Shown: positions 13,243 through 26,777, counted from the first letter of the stretch. The stretch: 64,000 nucleotides of DNA from Agroathelia rolfsii (GCA_018343915.1 JABRWF010000003.1:2604001-2668000), one strand, 5' to 3'. Numbers and translations are program-made. Notes: a model not told the origin generated them from the letters alone.

Positions 13243-13868
13243 AGGTTATTGTGGTGTTACTAACGCGCCATCCTCACCACTGTCCTGTTGCAGGAGATTC
13301 GCGCCTATCCTGACAAAGGTTATACAGATGAATCCACGATACGTGACTGATCTAGGTTGGCCAGGATTATCTGCGTTGGAAAGCCTGGAAATCACGCGAA
13401 TGGCATGTGTAATATCATTGTTATGGAATGGTATAGATATCACATACACTTTGTGTTACCCTCTAAAGAGATGAATGAGTTTTGGGAAATTGGGCCCAAC
13501 TGTATTTTCTGTGCTTCATCTTATTGCCACTGGGAAGGGGAAGCCTGTTTTGCTCATCTATATTTTTTTATCATTTGATTTACGAATGTAAAACTTCAAC
13601 TAATATCTGACACCTGTCCTTCGTGCACACATACATATCCACATGTATGTATGCACAACACCATCAATGAGAACACACGATCATGTGACTTTGAATCCTT
13701 GGGTGTTGTCACGCGCTTGTCACGGCTGTGTTGGACCAACAACCTCAAGCCGAGAGTCGACTTCAATCGAACACTAGGACATCCAAACACCATCCTCAAA
13801 CACGCTCATTGAATTGCTCAGAGACTCGCCGAATACTATACTTTGAACTTTGCTATATCTTCATCAAG
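13243..13868. other. Intergenic region upstream of the haspin gene
   Basis: About 630 bases with no recognisable gene. Short open frames on both strands lack protein character. It probably holds the PSF2 3' end and the haspin promoter. Confidence 0.45.
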
Positions 13869-16320
13869 ATGCTGGGATATCGGACAAAGCAAGTTAAAGC
13901 ATATGGCAAACGGAAACATCGGATCGTCAACGTTTCTGAAGACAAGGACGAATTTATGGATAATGAAAAGCCCGTCGTAGTACCTATATCGCCTCTTCGT
14001 GAAAAGGTCCATCGTGATTCCGCTTTTCGACCTATTTCCAAGCTGAAGCCAGGACTCATCGCTTCACCTGTTGCATTGAAGAAGAAACTGAATCGGACCC
14101 AAATCCAGCCTATAATATCGCAGCCCAGCAAATCCGAGCCTTCATCTAAGTTTGTATGAGATTCCTCCGGTTATGCACGGGCAAACTTACTGACTCTATC
14201 TCAGCACGATACAATGATCAGTTCACCTTCTCGTATTTCTCGCAAGCCTTCAATGAGCAGTGTTAGACATACACCACTGTCATCAAAAATGCAGAAATCG
14301 TTTACGCCATACACCGATATCATCACATTAGATAGTGACGGTCAGCAGTTAAGCGCAGAACGACGACTATCCCCAGCAGTGGCGTCAAAGACTAAGCAGT
14401 CGCTGGGAAAAGGATACTCTTCAAAGGCACATGCATTAGACGACTCTGAAGAGGACGACGATTATATTCCCAAGACAAAGCGAAATACCCACAAAGCATT
14501 ACGCCCCATCGTCATAAATTCGAGTGGATCTGAATCTGAGCCAGATCTAATTCCTCTCCCATCCCCTCAACAGCAGCAAGAAAGGGATGCCAAGCCATCG
14601 TGTCCCATCGTTGTGCATTCGAGTGGATCTGAACTTGAGCATGATCTCGTTCCTCTCGGAACTCGTCAGAAGCAACAAAAGAATATACCGCCGACCCGTC
14701 AGAGTACTTCACGAGTAGCAGAAAGCACGCTTGCTAAGCCCACCTCTTCAACGACACAAACATCTACAAACTCTCGGAAGTCAACATCAATCATTCCCCC
14801 CGAAAAGACGTCTCCCAGACGCCAATCCAGAAGATTGACCCCAATTCGTCGTGGTGCTGCCAAAGGCGTTTTTGGACGCTCGCTTGTCATCGACGTGGAT
14901 GATCTCTCTGACGATGAGGGCGACATATCTCTTGACTTTGCTGACCTCTCCCTTTCCGAACTTACCTTGCCTCCTACAACAAACGTCGCCGTGTCGAAAT
15001 CTGTACCTGCATATCTCATCCCGCTTCTTAAGGAATGCGGTCAAGAAACACCGCATGAATTTTCGTCGTTCATCAAGTCGTTCCCATTAGATCCTATTGT
15101 ATGGTCATCCTCAGAACGGGAACGGCCCACGTTCAAGAAGATTGGCGAGGCGTCTTACTCAGAGGTTTTTGGGATAGGCGATGTTGTTCTGAAGATCATA
15201 CCGTTACGCGATGAATCTGCTACGCCAAAGGGAGCTCTCTCAGACGCAGAAACGCCTTGTCCTAGCGACGCTAGTGATGTGTTGAGGGAGATGCTTGTGA
15301 CGCGCACTATGGGCAAAATAAGCCAAGAAGGCGTGTTTATCAGGTTGTTGAAGGGCTATGTTGTGCGCGGGAGATACCCTGAACTGCTTCTTGGGCTCTG
15401 GGACGAGTACGAGAAACAACATGGAAGTGAAAGTATACGTCCAGGTATGTTCGTTTGCATCTGATCATACATTTCAGTCTGATATTCTACTTGAATATAG
15501 ATACCTTTTCTCTTTCCCAGACATACGCGATCATAGTCCTACCGAATGGTGGACCTGATCTTGAGTCATTCACCTTTCCTTCTCCATCCAAAACTGGTTG
15601 GCGACAGGCGTGCAGCTTGTTTTGGCAAGTTACCCGCGCGCTTGCGGAGGCCGAGGAGTTGGTCAGGTTTGAACATCGCGACCTGCACTGGGGCCAGATT
15701 CTTGTGAATGTCGTGCCCCAGTCTCCGGGGAGACGCAAGAAGAGTACTTCTAGGCTTCTGATGGACGATTCCTATCATGGCGTGGAAGCTACCATCATCG
15801 ACCTAGGTTTGGCGAGAATGGATTCTAGGCAGGGAGGCAGTGTTCATTGGACTGCGTTCGAGCCAGAAGTGTTTGAGGGGGAAGGCGACTATCAATTCGA
15901 TATTTATCGAATGATGAGAAACCATAATCGAGACCAATGGGAAAGCTTCCAGCCATTAACAAATGTCATGGTATGTATTGCTTGCCTCCAATCATTCTTT
16001 TGAGGATACTCATTGTCTTTCAGTGGTTGCATTACCTGACGCAAAAACTGCTTTACTCGAAGCATTTACGTGTTCCAAAGCCCGCAGTCGAACGAGGTGG
16101 CATTAGCAGCAATACATTCTCGGAAGTAGAATGCTACGATTCTCTGGTTCATTTAGAAGCGCTCCTAGCCAAATCTGTCTCGTCAGCACAAAAACCGCCT
16201 GGCAAGAAGAGCTCCAAGAAAGGAAGCACTCTGGGCTATGTATCTGTACCAACAGGTTGTATCAGCGCCCAAGGTGTGGTCGAGTACGGGATTGGACGGG
16301 GTTGGATTGCCGGTGCTTAA
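13869..16320 (+). CDS. Haspin-type serine/threonine kinase
   Basis: Haspin phosphorylates histone H3 Thr3 in mitosis and so places the chromosomal passenger complex. The N-terminal half (exon 13869-14153, then from 14205) is disordered, with Ser/acidic repeats such as the twice-used VxNSSGSE/VHSSGSE pattern. The kinase starts near 15120: FKKIGEASYSEVFGIGDVVL (glycine-loop region), VVLKIIP (Lys), SDASDVLREMLVTRTMG, FIRLLKGYVVRGRYPELLLG, IIVLPNGGPDLESF (hinge), FEHRDLHWGQILV (catalytic loop) and ATIIDLGLARMD. The last part, YQFDIYRMMRNHNRDQW, is haspin-specific. Usual haspins have Asp-Tyr-Thr where this one has Asp-Leu-Gly. Introns at 14154-14204, near 15445, and in the C-lobe near 15970. Family call confident. 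Confidence 0.9.
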
Positions 16321-16709
16321 TTGCTTGTAATAACCGGATTGATGTTTTATAAGTCATTGCCACATACGAGTATACCCCACCAAGACAAGATATCATAATG
16401 CTTATTTGGACGGTTGTCATGTTATAACTGTGGTTTGATGAGTAGTGTAATCTCGGGCCTGGAGTTGCCAAATCAAGATGTCAGTTAGCCTGATCGTACA
16501 GTGTTGTTCCTTAGCAAGTCCATCGGAAGCATTGGGTCCTTCGACGTCATTCATTGTCTCTGTGTTTGTCAATGTCTTCCCGAAGCGGCGAAGCCAGACC
16601 CTGTCTCTTAAAGGTACACTGGATTCCGGTGACTGGAATGTAAACCCATACCCATCAGCCCCAACTTGCATTGCGCCTTCTCCCGAGTCCATCCATCGAT
16701 ATAGAGAAC
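16321..16709. other. Intergenic region upstream of GLC3
   Basis: About 390 bases between the haspin stop and the branching-enzyme start. No gene is seen; it carries the GLC3 promoter by position. Confidence 0.45.
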
Positions 16710-19364
16710 ATGGCCCTACCCGACAAACTCGACCCAGCTACTATTCTTGCCGTCGATCCATGGCTTGAAAATAATGTCCCGGCTATCGTGTACCGCTACG
16801 GCGAGTTCAAAAACTGGAAAAACAAAATCGATGATACTGAAGGCGGATACGACACCTTCACGCGTGGGAACGAGAAAATGGGCTTCACCATAGCCCCCGA
16901 CGGGTCTGTAACCTACAGAGAGTGGGCACCAGGAGCAAAAGAAGCGGTCTTGATTGGAGAATTTAGTGGGTCTATGTTAGCATTTCGAGTGTTGTCCAAT
17001 GTATTGAACAGAATACATGTTGACAGATAAATGGAATAGAATATCCCACACCATGGTCAAGGACGCCTTTGGTGTATGGTCCATCACTCTACCCCCTAAA
17101 TCACCAGGAGTATGCGCTATTCCGCACAACTCAAAGGTTAAGGTGACTAGTTTCGCTTGCCATCGCGAAAAATATATGACGAGCATTTGTCTTGATTGGT
17201 GATTTCGTAGATCTCTATGATAGCAGAGACTGGTGCCCGCATCGAGCGTTTGCCTGCTTGGATCACTCGCGTCACGCAAGATCTCTCTGTATCGCCAGTA
17301 TACGATGCCCGATTCTGGAATCCTCCAGCTGAAGATAATTATAAATTCAAATATCCTCGCCCCAAGCGCCCCGAATCCGCACGCATATACGAAGCTCATG
17401 TGGGCATATCGACTCCCGAGGCCCGTATTGGGTCCTACAAGGAATTCACTTTTAATATTCTTCCAAGAATCAAAGCCTTGGGATACAACACAATACAGCT
17501 TATGGCAATCATGGAGCACGCATACTATGCCTGTAAGTCCATATCGAATTAGAGGAAGCTTTAAGCTTTTGTATTCTGATAACGACCTACAGCGTTTGGT
17601 TACCAGGTCACTAATTTCTTCGCCGCTAGTTCCCGTTATGGAACCCCAGAAGAGCTCAAAGAACTTGTCGATACTGCTCACGGACTTGGTCTGACCGTAC
17701 TCCTGGATATCGTGCATTCTCATGCCAGCAACAATGTCCTCGACGGTCTTAATCTTTTTGATGGAACGGATCATCAGTATTTCCATGGTGGGCCAAAGGG
17801 ACGTCACGATCTCTGGGGCAGTCGCCTTTTCAATTACAGCTCGCACGAAGTCTTGCGATTTTTACTGAGTAATCTGCGCTTCTGGATGGATGAATACCAA
17901 TTTGATGGGTTCAGGTTTGATGGTGTAACAAGCATGATGTATAAGCACCACGGTATCGGCACTGGCTTTTCCGGCGACTATAATGAATATTTTGGCGACT
18001 CTGTCGACTTGGATGCTGTCGTTTATCTCATGCTAGTAAGTCTCATGCGTTTCTTCAGGGGTATGGGCATGAATCTCATGATTACAGGCAAATGACGCAT
18101 TGCATCAACTCTACCCTGATGTCGTAACTATTGCTGAAGACGTATCCGGTATGCCTCTATTATGCACGCCCGTCTCGAAGGGTGGCGTTGGCTTTGACTA
18201 CCGTCTGTCAATGGCTATCCCCGATATGTGGATTAAACTCCTGAAGCATAGTTCTGACGATGCGTGGGAGATGGGTAGCATCGCTCACACGCTGACTAAT
18301 AGACGATATGGAGAAAAGAGTATCGCCTACGCGGAAAGTCACGATCAGGCTCTTGTAGGAGATAAGACGCTTGCATTTTGGCTCATGGATAAAGAGATGT
18401 GTATGTGCAAAGCTGGGATTTTTGGTAGAGATGTCCTACTGACTTCCTTTTGTAGATACCAACATGTCTGATCTGACGCCAATGACGGAACTCATATCGA
18501 GAGGCATGGCTTTGCATAAGATGATCCGGTGAAGATCTGTCTAGCTTTAACAACATATTCCTTCCCACTGAACAAATATATCATTGTTAGATTGATTGTG
18601 CATTCCCTAGGTGGTGAAGGCTATCTCAACTTCGAAGGAAACGAGTTTGGTCACCCAGAAGTATGAGTGTCTTCTCAGCCTGATTTCTAGATTGCTCTAA
18701 CATCAGCATTTTTAGTGGCTTGACTTTCCTCGTGAAGGAAATGGGGATTCATTCCAGTATGCGCGACGTCAATTCAACCTGGTCGATGATGCGTTGCTGC
18801 GCTACAAGTACCTTTACAATTTTGACGTCGCCATGAATCACTTAGAAGACAAGTATCACTGGTTATCGGCTGGGCCTGTACGTTTGTCGTCCTTGTGATT
18901 TAACTTCATTTAATTCATATAATCACCTAGGCATATGTCTCTCTCAAGCACGAAGTGGATAAATTGATTGTCTTTGAGCGTGCCGGTCTCCTCTTTGTGT
19001 TCAATTTCCACCCCACGAAGTCCTTCACGGATTATCGTGTTGGGGTCGACGTTGCGGGAACATACGGTGTCGCTCTAACCAGCGACGAAAAGAAGTTTGG
19101 AGGATTTGACAATGTTTCCCTCGATACCAAGTATACCACTACACCGATGGAGTGGAATAATAGAAAGAATTGGATACAGGTTCGTATTATGAAGTTCATG
19201 AAGGTTACTATTTCGTGCTAATCAACATTTTTTGCTCCTCTCAGGTATACATTCCTTCTAGGACATGCCTAGTTTTGGAGAAACTCGAGGATGAATCGCG
19301 TTCAGCTTATTCTGCTGAAGATGTTTTAGATCGGGCCAAAGGACATTTAGTAAAAATAGCGTAA
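16710..19364 (+). CDS. GLC3: 1,4-alpha-glucan (glycogen) branching enzyme
   Basis: Adds alpha-1,6 branches to glycogen. Starts [21 protein letters not shown]-terminal CBM48-like part [20 protein letters not shown]. The GH13 barrel reads [65 protein letters not shown] (nucleophile Asp), [13 protein letters not shown] (acid/base Glu) and [14 protein letters not shown] (third carboxylate). Then [20 protein letters not shown] and the C-terminal beta domain, ending AKGHLVKIA. About nine small introns, all consistent with this continuous protein. Size is about 680 residues, standard for fungi. Confidence 0.95.
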
Positions 19365-19785
19365 ATAATCAGTATAAGTTGAGATGTTATTAAGAGCTAG
19401 TTGCTGCGAAGTTTTTAGTGACCATATCCATGCGCCCCAATAAATGTCGATCAATCACATCAGTGACGGTGCGATACATCAACAGCGTATCGACGCACCA
19501 GCTCCCACGATTGATTACGCCTGGTCTCAGTCATATTCCTTCAAGGCGATGCGTGATATAATCATCACTACATCAGATGGCCTAACTACAACAAGCCCTA
19601 TCCCCTATGAGACAAACTACAGAAGCTATGCAAGACCATCAAATCAGTGATGCTGGTAGCTCCGATCGTCCATAGAGCAACATAGTGCCATGCTCATATA
19701 TAAGACCTCTCGTCCCAAGTGAATATCCAACAACGACCTAGTACTCAAAAACCCATTCACTTTCATTGCCTCTTGTTACGCCAAA
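19365..19785. other. Intergenic region upstream of the DUF6593 gene
   Basis: Contains an AATAAA at 19439-19444 that could serve the GLC3 transcript, and a TATATAAGA sequence near 19700, a plausible TATA box about 90 bases before the next ATG at 19786. Confidence 0.45.
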
Positions 19786-20863
19786 ATGGGCCTCTTCTCA
19801 CACAAACACCACAATGATCAACCCACTCCTCCCCCTCCCCCTCCTCAACAATATGCTCCTCAGGGTCAATATGATTCATACGGTTATGGCCAGCAGCCGC
19901 AATACCAGCAGCCCCCTTACGGGCAACCACAGCCTTCGTATCAACAGCAAGCGCCTTGGAACCAACAAGGATATGGCCAGCAGCCACCTTACGGAGGCCC
20001 GCCGCCTCCACAACAACAGCCTTACGGTGCCCCGTCACAGCAACCTTATGGTCAGCCGGGGCCCCAAGCCCCACAGCAGTGGGGCCAACCGGCGCAGAGT
20101 GCATACCCTGGTCCACCACCTCCTGCCCCTGGACAACCCCAACCAATCAGATTCACGTTCTCGGGGAACACTGATACCGTACTCAACTCTGTCGTGTCGG
20201 ATCCTTGGGGCAAGGTCGTCTTCACTGCAACAAGCACAAAGCGAGAGAGCACGCTCACAGATGGAGAGAGAAGACCGATTGCTACTGTGGACTGGCACCA
20301 TGACAGTCCAAGAATAACATATCGTGGCCGGGCTGTCAAAATTAAGGAATGGATGCCGTACGATAAGAAGAAAAAGTGAGTGGTTTTCGCGACTCGAGGT
20401 AGTTTTGCTGTGTGATGCTGACACATATGTATGGCGTGCTAAGAGGGAGGAGCATGTTGCACAATGGTCAGCGATGCGAGTGGATTGACCAGCCTGACGA
20501 GACCGTTTCGGTAGGTCTAGACATCATCAGTATCTCAGTCTTGCAATAGCTCAACTGATTCTTTGTACAGCTGTTTAATCAGGCTAATCCAGGCCGTGTG
20601 CTTGCCAACTACAGCGACGCGTACAAAGTCGTTGTGCTGACGATGTACCCGGAAGGTCTTCAACAACATATGCTTGAAGAATGCCTGATCCAAGTGTTCC
20701 TGATGGCCTCTGGCAAGCCTCTAGGGTGCGTATTTGACGTTGCCTCGGATTGTCAGCAACGTAGTGAACCCTTGTTTTTTGCAGTGATGTTGGTGGGTCG
20801 TCTGTCGACTACGCCCAGCTGGGTGCTCTCAATGCTGAGGACGACATCGCAATGGGTTGGTAA
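19786..20863 (+). CDS. DUF6593 protein with P/Q/G/Y-rich N-terminus
   Basis: Starts MGLFSHKHHNDQP. About 115 residues of Pro/Gln/Gly/Tyr repeats follow (units like YGQQPQYQQPPYGQP), a prion-like or adhesive type of composition. The ordered domain starts IRFTFSGNTDTVLNSVVSD and continues WGKVVFTATST, RPIATVDWHHDSPRITYRGR, VKIKEWMPY, then after an intron GRSMLHNGQRCEWIDQPDE, after another LANYSDAYKVVVLTMYPEGL and a hydrophobic helix CLIQVFLMASGKPLG. The tail is DVGGSSVDYAQLGALNAEDD, stop 20861-20863. The pattern (F-T-F-S...; W...I.YRGR; RxYxW; final hydrophobic helix) matches DUF6593, a basidiomycete-expanded domain of unknown function thought to resemble the tubby/scramblase fold. Function unknown. 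MGLF could be an N-myristoylation site (inference). Confidence 0.78.
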
Positions 20864-21252
20864 ATTCCAACACAACTTCAAGCCAGCGAAGCTTGCAATG
20901 ATATGGATATGTCTAGCACATGTAATTTTGTAAATATTGGTATTATTTATGTACTGTAAATTACAACCAAAACTCACCTATGTCATCACCTTATGTTAAT
21001 GAAAATACATTTCATATCTAAATTTCCAACACAGTCACCCTCGTGATTCATAATGTATGAGCAGCAGTTTAAACCCAGTTGTTGTCGTCATTGAGAATAT
21101 TCAGATTGGCTCATAACATTTAAATCGTGACAACATAATCAAATCTGCACATTATGTAAGGAGAGTTTTGACAAATTCACAGTACATCCGAATAGATCAA
21201 ACATCTTTTCCTCTCACATCGAATTTGTCTCCCTAAAATCAACTCGAGCAGG

Positions 21253-23117
21253 ATGGAGGCTTTCAACACCTACCAAACGCCTCTTTCCAGGTTAAATACC
21301 ATCCAGTGATCTCTTAAAGAAGAAATGCTCATTGCGATTCTACCAGCCGCTATGCGAGCAAAGAGATGGCATATCTTTTCTCTTCGGCTGTACGCTCGTG
21401 CAGAGATCATAGCATATATTCTCTTGTTTATGAGATTTCTTTGCTTCTAGAATCGCTTTCACACCTGGAGAAAACTATGGCTCACGCTCGCCACTGCTGA
21501 GAAAGAGCTTGGGCTCCCTATTTCTGACGAGGCAATTGATCAGATGAAAAACAATCTGGTGTGTAGTACATTATATGTGCATTGTTATGACACATCCTAA
21601 TGAAGCTTGTGGATAGGATCTTACTCCAGAGCAATTCAAAATTGCGGCAGAAGAAGAAAAGAAGCGCAGGCATGATGTTATGGCCCATGTTCACACTTTT
21701 GGTCAAGTTGCACCTGCCGCTGCAGGAATTATCCAGTTAGTCTTGCTGGGCTCGACATCTCATGCGATTCGCTGATTATTCCTCTACCCAGCCTTGGTGC
21801 AACATCATGCTATGTTACAGAGTCAGTGTCCTTCTTTCTTCATCCTATTGGAGTCTTATGCTTGTGCTCAGCAATGCGGATCTCATCTTCATCCGAGAGG
21901 GATTGACCTACCTGATAGCCTCCCTCTCCATCCTGATATCCAGGCTGTCCGCCTTCGCAGAGGAGTATAAGTCTATGCCAACTCTTGGATTCACCCATTT
22001 CCAACCGGCCCAGCTCACAACAGTCGGTAAACGTGCGACGCTTTGGATCCAAGACCTCCTTTGGGATCTTCGTAACATCAAGCGTGCGCGCGATGATCTA
22101 GGCTTCCGCGGAGTCAAGGGCACCACGGGTACCCAAGCATCGTTCTTGGCTCTCTTTGATGGCGATCATGACAAGGTTGAGGCTCTCGATAAAAGGGTGA
22201 CCGAGCTGAGCGGATTTACATATGCTCTGCCAGTCGCCGGCCAGACATATTCGCGCAAGATCGACGTTGATGTATTGGCCCCATTGGCTTCGCTTGGCGC
22301 GACGGCTCATAAAATGGCTACCGATCTTCGTCTTCTTGCCAATCTGAAAGTATATTCATGTTCTTTTATCTAATTTCTTGACTTTAGCCCTTGACACGAT
22401 TCCATAGGAGGTTGAAGAGCCTTTTGAATCGACGCAAATCGGTTCATCTGCGATGGCATACAAGCGAAACCCTATGAGAAGCGAGCGTGTCTGCAGTCTG
22501 GCACGTCATCTCATGACGATTCATCAAGATGCTCTCGCCACGGCTAGCACCCAGTGGTTTGAGCGCACGCTTGATGATAGGTGCGTTGTTCGTCATCTGG
22601 ATTTAAAAAGACGAGTCGCCTGATTAATTTTTCTTATCTCCCCAGCGCCAACCGTCGGATCTCCCTCCCGTCAGCCTTCCTCACTGCCGACATTGTACTA
22701 TCCACGCTCCGCAACATTTCTGAAGGTCTCGTTGTCTATCCCAAGGTCATTGCTCGGCGCGTCTCGCAAGAGCTGCCCTTCATGGCCACCGAAAACATCA
22801 TTATGGCCATTGTCAAGGCCGGTGGCGACCGCCAGGATGCGCACGAACACATCCGTGTGTTGTCTCACGAGGCCGCCCACCAAGTCAAGCAACTCGGTCT
22901 TGAGAACGACCTCATCGAGCGCGTGCGCAAGGATGCCTACTTTGCACCGATCCACGATAAACTTGACGCACTTCTGGATCCGAGTACATTCATCGGCAGG
23001 GCTCCGGAGCAGGTTGATCGGTTCTTAAGAGACTGGGTCAGTCCTGCGTTGAGTGGCAAAGAGGAGATTGTTGCTATTCAGAGTGCAAGCGGTAAAGGTG
23101 TTGAACTGAGTGTCTGA
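21253..23117 (+). CDS. ADE13: Adenylosuccinate lyase
   Basis: Acts twice in purine synthesis, cleaving SAICAR and adenylosuccinate. Exon 1 [13 protein letters not shown]; exon 2 [14 protein letters not shown]; exon 3 [20 protein letters not shown]. Then [73 protein letters not shown] and [20 protein letters not shown]. The superfamily signature is [17 protein letters not shown], followed by [15 protein letters not shown]. The C-terminal domain contains [20 protein letters not shown] and ends GVELSV at 23117. All catalytic landmarks (His in MAHVHTF, Ser/Lys in the signature) are visible. Short introns throughout. Confidence 0.95.
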
Positions 23118-26100
23118 TTGGGCCTGGTATTTTATGCGGTAAAATATTCTCGAATTCCTATGTATCTCTTTGTATCATGTCCTTCGATACTGAAACATGA
23201 TTTTGGCGTGATAGTAAATTCGATAAGCGACCTAGGCTCTCTGATGTCTCACTTGTACGTAATTATGGCTTGGATAAGTATATGCGTCGAGCAAGTGTAT
23301 ACCTCCAAGTTTGCTACTCTTAATTGCAGCATGTGCGATTTAAGATATCATGATACTAGTGGATTACAAGCGACACACTTTCCGTCCGCAGATGTAAAAG
23401 GGCCGTTCGTATCTATCACCATCCACACTTACTTCCATTTCTCGATCACGAGCGCTAACGGGATACAGATGATCCATATCGATACTCTTAATACTGATAG
23501 ATAACAGCAGGCCTATGGGGAAGCTTGAATATCAGGAACTTCAGGTATTATGCACTGGTGATTCGCTGTTCACATGTACACGCAGAGTATCCGTGCCAAG
23601 GAATAAATGTGTACATTCAGCAGGGGCTACACTGTCCCCAATAGGATAGATAGAGTGACATCGGAATACGGTACTGATGTTGCAGGCACCTGATCTCTCT
23701 ACGTGTGCTGGTGTATATTATACGGCGCTGTCTGTTCGGCGTAGCAGGGTCGCATATACGGCTCTACTTATCTGGCAGGCCTGTTTAATCGATGAAGTTA
23801 AATGGAAGGAAATAGAACAGCACAGCTTAGTTTACTATGAAATACTATGTGCTATGCTACCCTTGACTTGGGGAGTAGGACGGCTCATAAGAGAGCCCAT
23901 GAAGTGTATGTTGAAAATATGGGGTATTAATGAATGTTTGTTATTTGGTGGATATGGGCTGTCGTAAGTATTATGAATGGTTGTATATTAACATCAAAGA
24001 TACAGTATATTCCACAGCCCTATGGTCAATCTAGTGGCGTGGTTGGACTAAAGCGGGCCCGAATCCGGACACCAGGTACTATATTATTATATTAAAATAG
24101 CCACACATACAACTTCGTGTATACGTACCTACATCCAACGAAATGGGTAGAGACACACGTTTAGCGCGCAGTGCGGGGTGACTGCACATTATGGGCACGT
24201 ATGGTCACCGGACCCCAAGTTCATCAAATGATGGTACGTCAACGAACACAAGAACAACTTCAGAAATGAATGCGCGTGGTGATGGAGAATTGCATCTCTT
24301 GGGGACGGTATTCTATACCTGTACTGTGTTACATTATATGACAGTACTCTAATGGTAGGACAGGGAACAATCGTTTGTTTAGAAATGCACCGTCAGCCTG
24401 TTCACCTTCTGACACGGTTTCAGGTCCAAAGTTCTTGTTGTTTGTACTTGTGTGACTTATATGTGACTTCCGTGTATGTATATGTCGTCTTCATTTGTCA
24501 CACCCACTACGCAATTGGGTTAATTGTTTATATAACCGCCGAGCCTTTGGGCCTGACCTGTTACGTCACGGAAGCCAAAGCTCTCATTTTGGCATCTTCT
24601 TTTTTTTTTTTCTTTTCTTTCTCATTGGGCCGACCTTCCTCCGGCACGGGACCGGATCAAAAGCGGGCGTATGCGTAGCTCATGGTGGTGGCCATGGCGT
24701 GGTTGTTGTTAGCGGCCTACGCGTCCGCTGTTGCGATGTGTTCGCTGGCTTTTTCTGGGATGATGATGCGGTCTCGCCTCTCACCAAATAGATGAAGAAG
24801 GAGTTTGAAAGATAAGCGTGTGGGTGATAACTGATGGGGATGACGAACCATTTTGTCTTTTCGTGTTCTGTCTCACCCGCACCCATGCATTCTCAGGCTC
24901 TTGGAACTCCCCGCCATTTCTGAAGGATCGCAAAAGAATGAAACACTTTTCTTGTCATGTCTAATGGAAATTTTCTAGTTTGTCCGCCGTTGGGATACAA
25001 TTACTCCGTAATGAACTCATAATACATGTCGCTATTTATTTATTTTCATTTGAGGGAGAGAAAAAAAGTGAGGCTCGGTACCAGATGCTGTACCTCGAGA
25101 ACCAAGTATTCCGGGATCGGGGTTGTCACTTGACGCTTGGTCGACTGGTAAACTTTGCGCCACCATAGTGTCTTTTGCTGGTCCCATGCCATAGATGCGT
25201 GTTAACTTCTGGCAGAGGTCCGAGTAGCACGCAACGGACTAACGCTAACGTACGGAAGAGAAGCTGCTAAATTCCAGGTTTCAAAGAATTCGTTTACAAA
25301 TCCACTAGGAATGTTATCCGTCTTACTGTAGATGTTCGAGCGGTGACTAATTGATACGAAAAACACCACTGGGCAGTAGTTGGCATGCAGGGTCAGCAGG
25401 TCAAAGCAGATACACATGTTTGTGCAGCTGAGATATGCATGTACGAACCTGTGATTCATAAGCCCAGTTTTCTGTGGAGCTCAAGGTTCTCCATACACGT
25501 GGGACAAGACTAGAAGAATCGGGCAGAAGGCGACGGAACTGGGCTAGAGACATTGATTTACTAAATCAGATCTCGGAATGCCCATCATCAATGGGGGCCC
25601 GAAGAGATAAGGCCTTATTTCCTTTCTCCGAATGGTGGAAGGCGGCGCACCCCCCCCCCCCCAAGCTGCCAGTCAAGCCGAGTTTACGTTTGGGTTGAGA
25701 AGGTAGGGTCAGGGGGTAACAAGTGGTGGTTCCTCTGGAATAGTTGAATTGTGGTGGATTGGTCATGTTCGTACAAGTCGTGTTATCGTACGTGTTCAGC
25801 AGTAAAGGCTATATGTCGCGGGAACGGGCAACTCGGTACAAGCTGCTGATAAGACGACGGGAAGGCGATGCCGCCATTGTACTTGGGCCATTTCAACGTG
25901 GTCCAGTGAAGAAGGGGCGTATCGTATTACCCCCACAGACACAACAAAGGAGACATCGCCGAAGCGGAAGATGAACCATGGCTCGCGGCGCAAATTTGAA
26001 GCTGTCTTGTCAATCATGAATCACGAATCATCAACAAACGATGCTTCCCCCTGGATACACATTCGAACAAAACAAAACAAAAAACTTATCTTTGCCGCGC

Positions 26101-26444
26101 CTGTCGGTGCAACTCGACCAGTCATAACCAGATATATGCTACTGAGGTTAAAGAAAGACATAAACGTGCATGTATCTTTATCTTTCTGAAAGGTTGCACA
26201 ACATCAAGGTAAATGTCAAACATCAAGATTAGATGGCAATACACGGACCGGACCAATGGGCACGGCCGCGGCGCGTTGAGGAGAGCAGCAAGGCATGTCG
26301 GCGAGTGGGGCTGGACATGCCTCAAGGCGAGCAGCAGGAAAGACGACGACGAACCGAGGCGAGGGACGACAACAGTTCTAGATCCGATAAATGGCCAGCG
26401 TTCCGGCCTAGACTTGGGGCTGAAAGCGACGAGCCTGATAATAC

Positions 26445-26451
26445 ATGACGT
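26445..26451 (+). promoter_or_regulatory. ATGACGT (M26/CRE-like) site
   Basis: Heptamer ATGACGT about 400 bases before the bZIP start. This is the core bound by Atf1-type bZIP factors in fission yeast. Here it is a candidate only. Confidence 0.4.
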
Positions 26452-26770
26452 CTCATCAGCCCAGGGTCGGGGAGCTGCCTGTGGGGGATGATCAGACGCT
26501 TTCAAGTAGCCAGCTGTGGGCTATCTAGGTATAGAGAGCGAGGTGGGAAGTAGAGGAGCGGGAGGAGTAGCAGCAGCGCAGCCACGAACGGCCGGGCAGG
26601 CATACATATTACGCCATGGACGGAGGGCAAACAGGCAAAAAGGCAATGACGCACGGACCAACGGAGGGAACGCCGGAAGCAGAGAGGTGAAGATCAAAAA
26701 AGAAGAGTGGTGTCATGTGGCACGTGCTGGGAGCGAGTTTAGACTCCGCTGATATATAGTTTAGGTCGCC

Positions 26771-26777
26771 TACGTCA
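26771..26777 (-). promoter_or_regulatory. TGACGTA CRE-like site
   Basis: TACGTCA on the + strand, TGACGTA on the - strand, about 80 bases before the bZIP start and just after a TATATA sequence near 26753. Seven of eight bases of the consensus CRE. Candidate autoregulatory site. Confidence 0.4.

Noticed and set aside
16977..17846. 289-codon frame on the - strand
   Set aside because: Opposite the branching-enzyme gene, spans its introns, and has no family resemblance.
24495..24791. Open frame with Phe-rich stretch in the 3.7 kb gap
   Set aside because: Depends on a T run; no conserved-looking segment and no splice partner.
25651..25664. Run of C as a possible functional site
   Set aside because: Simple homopolymer; may be real or an assembly or sequencing artefact.
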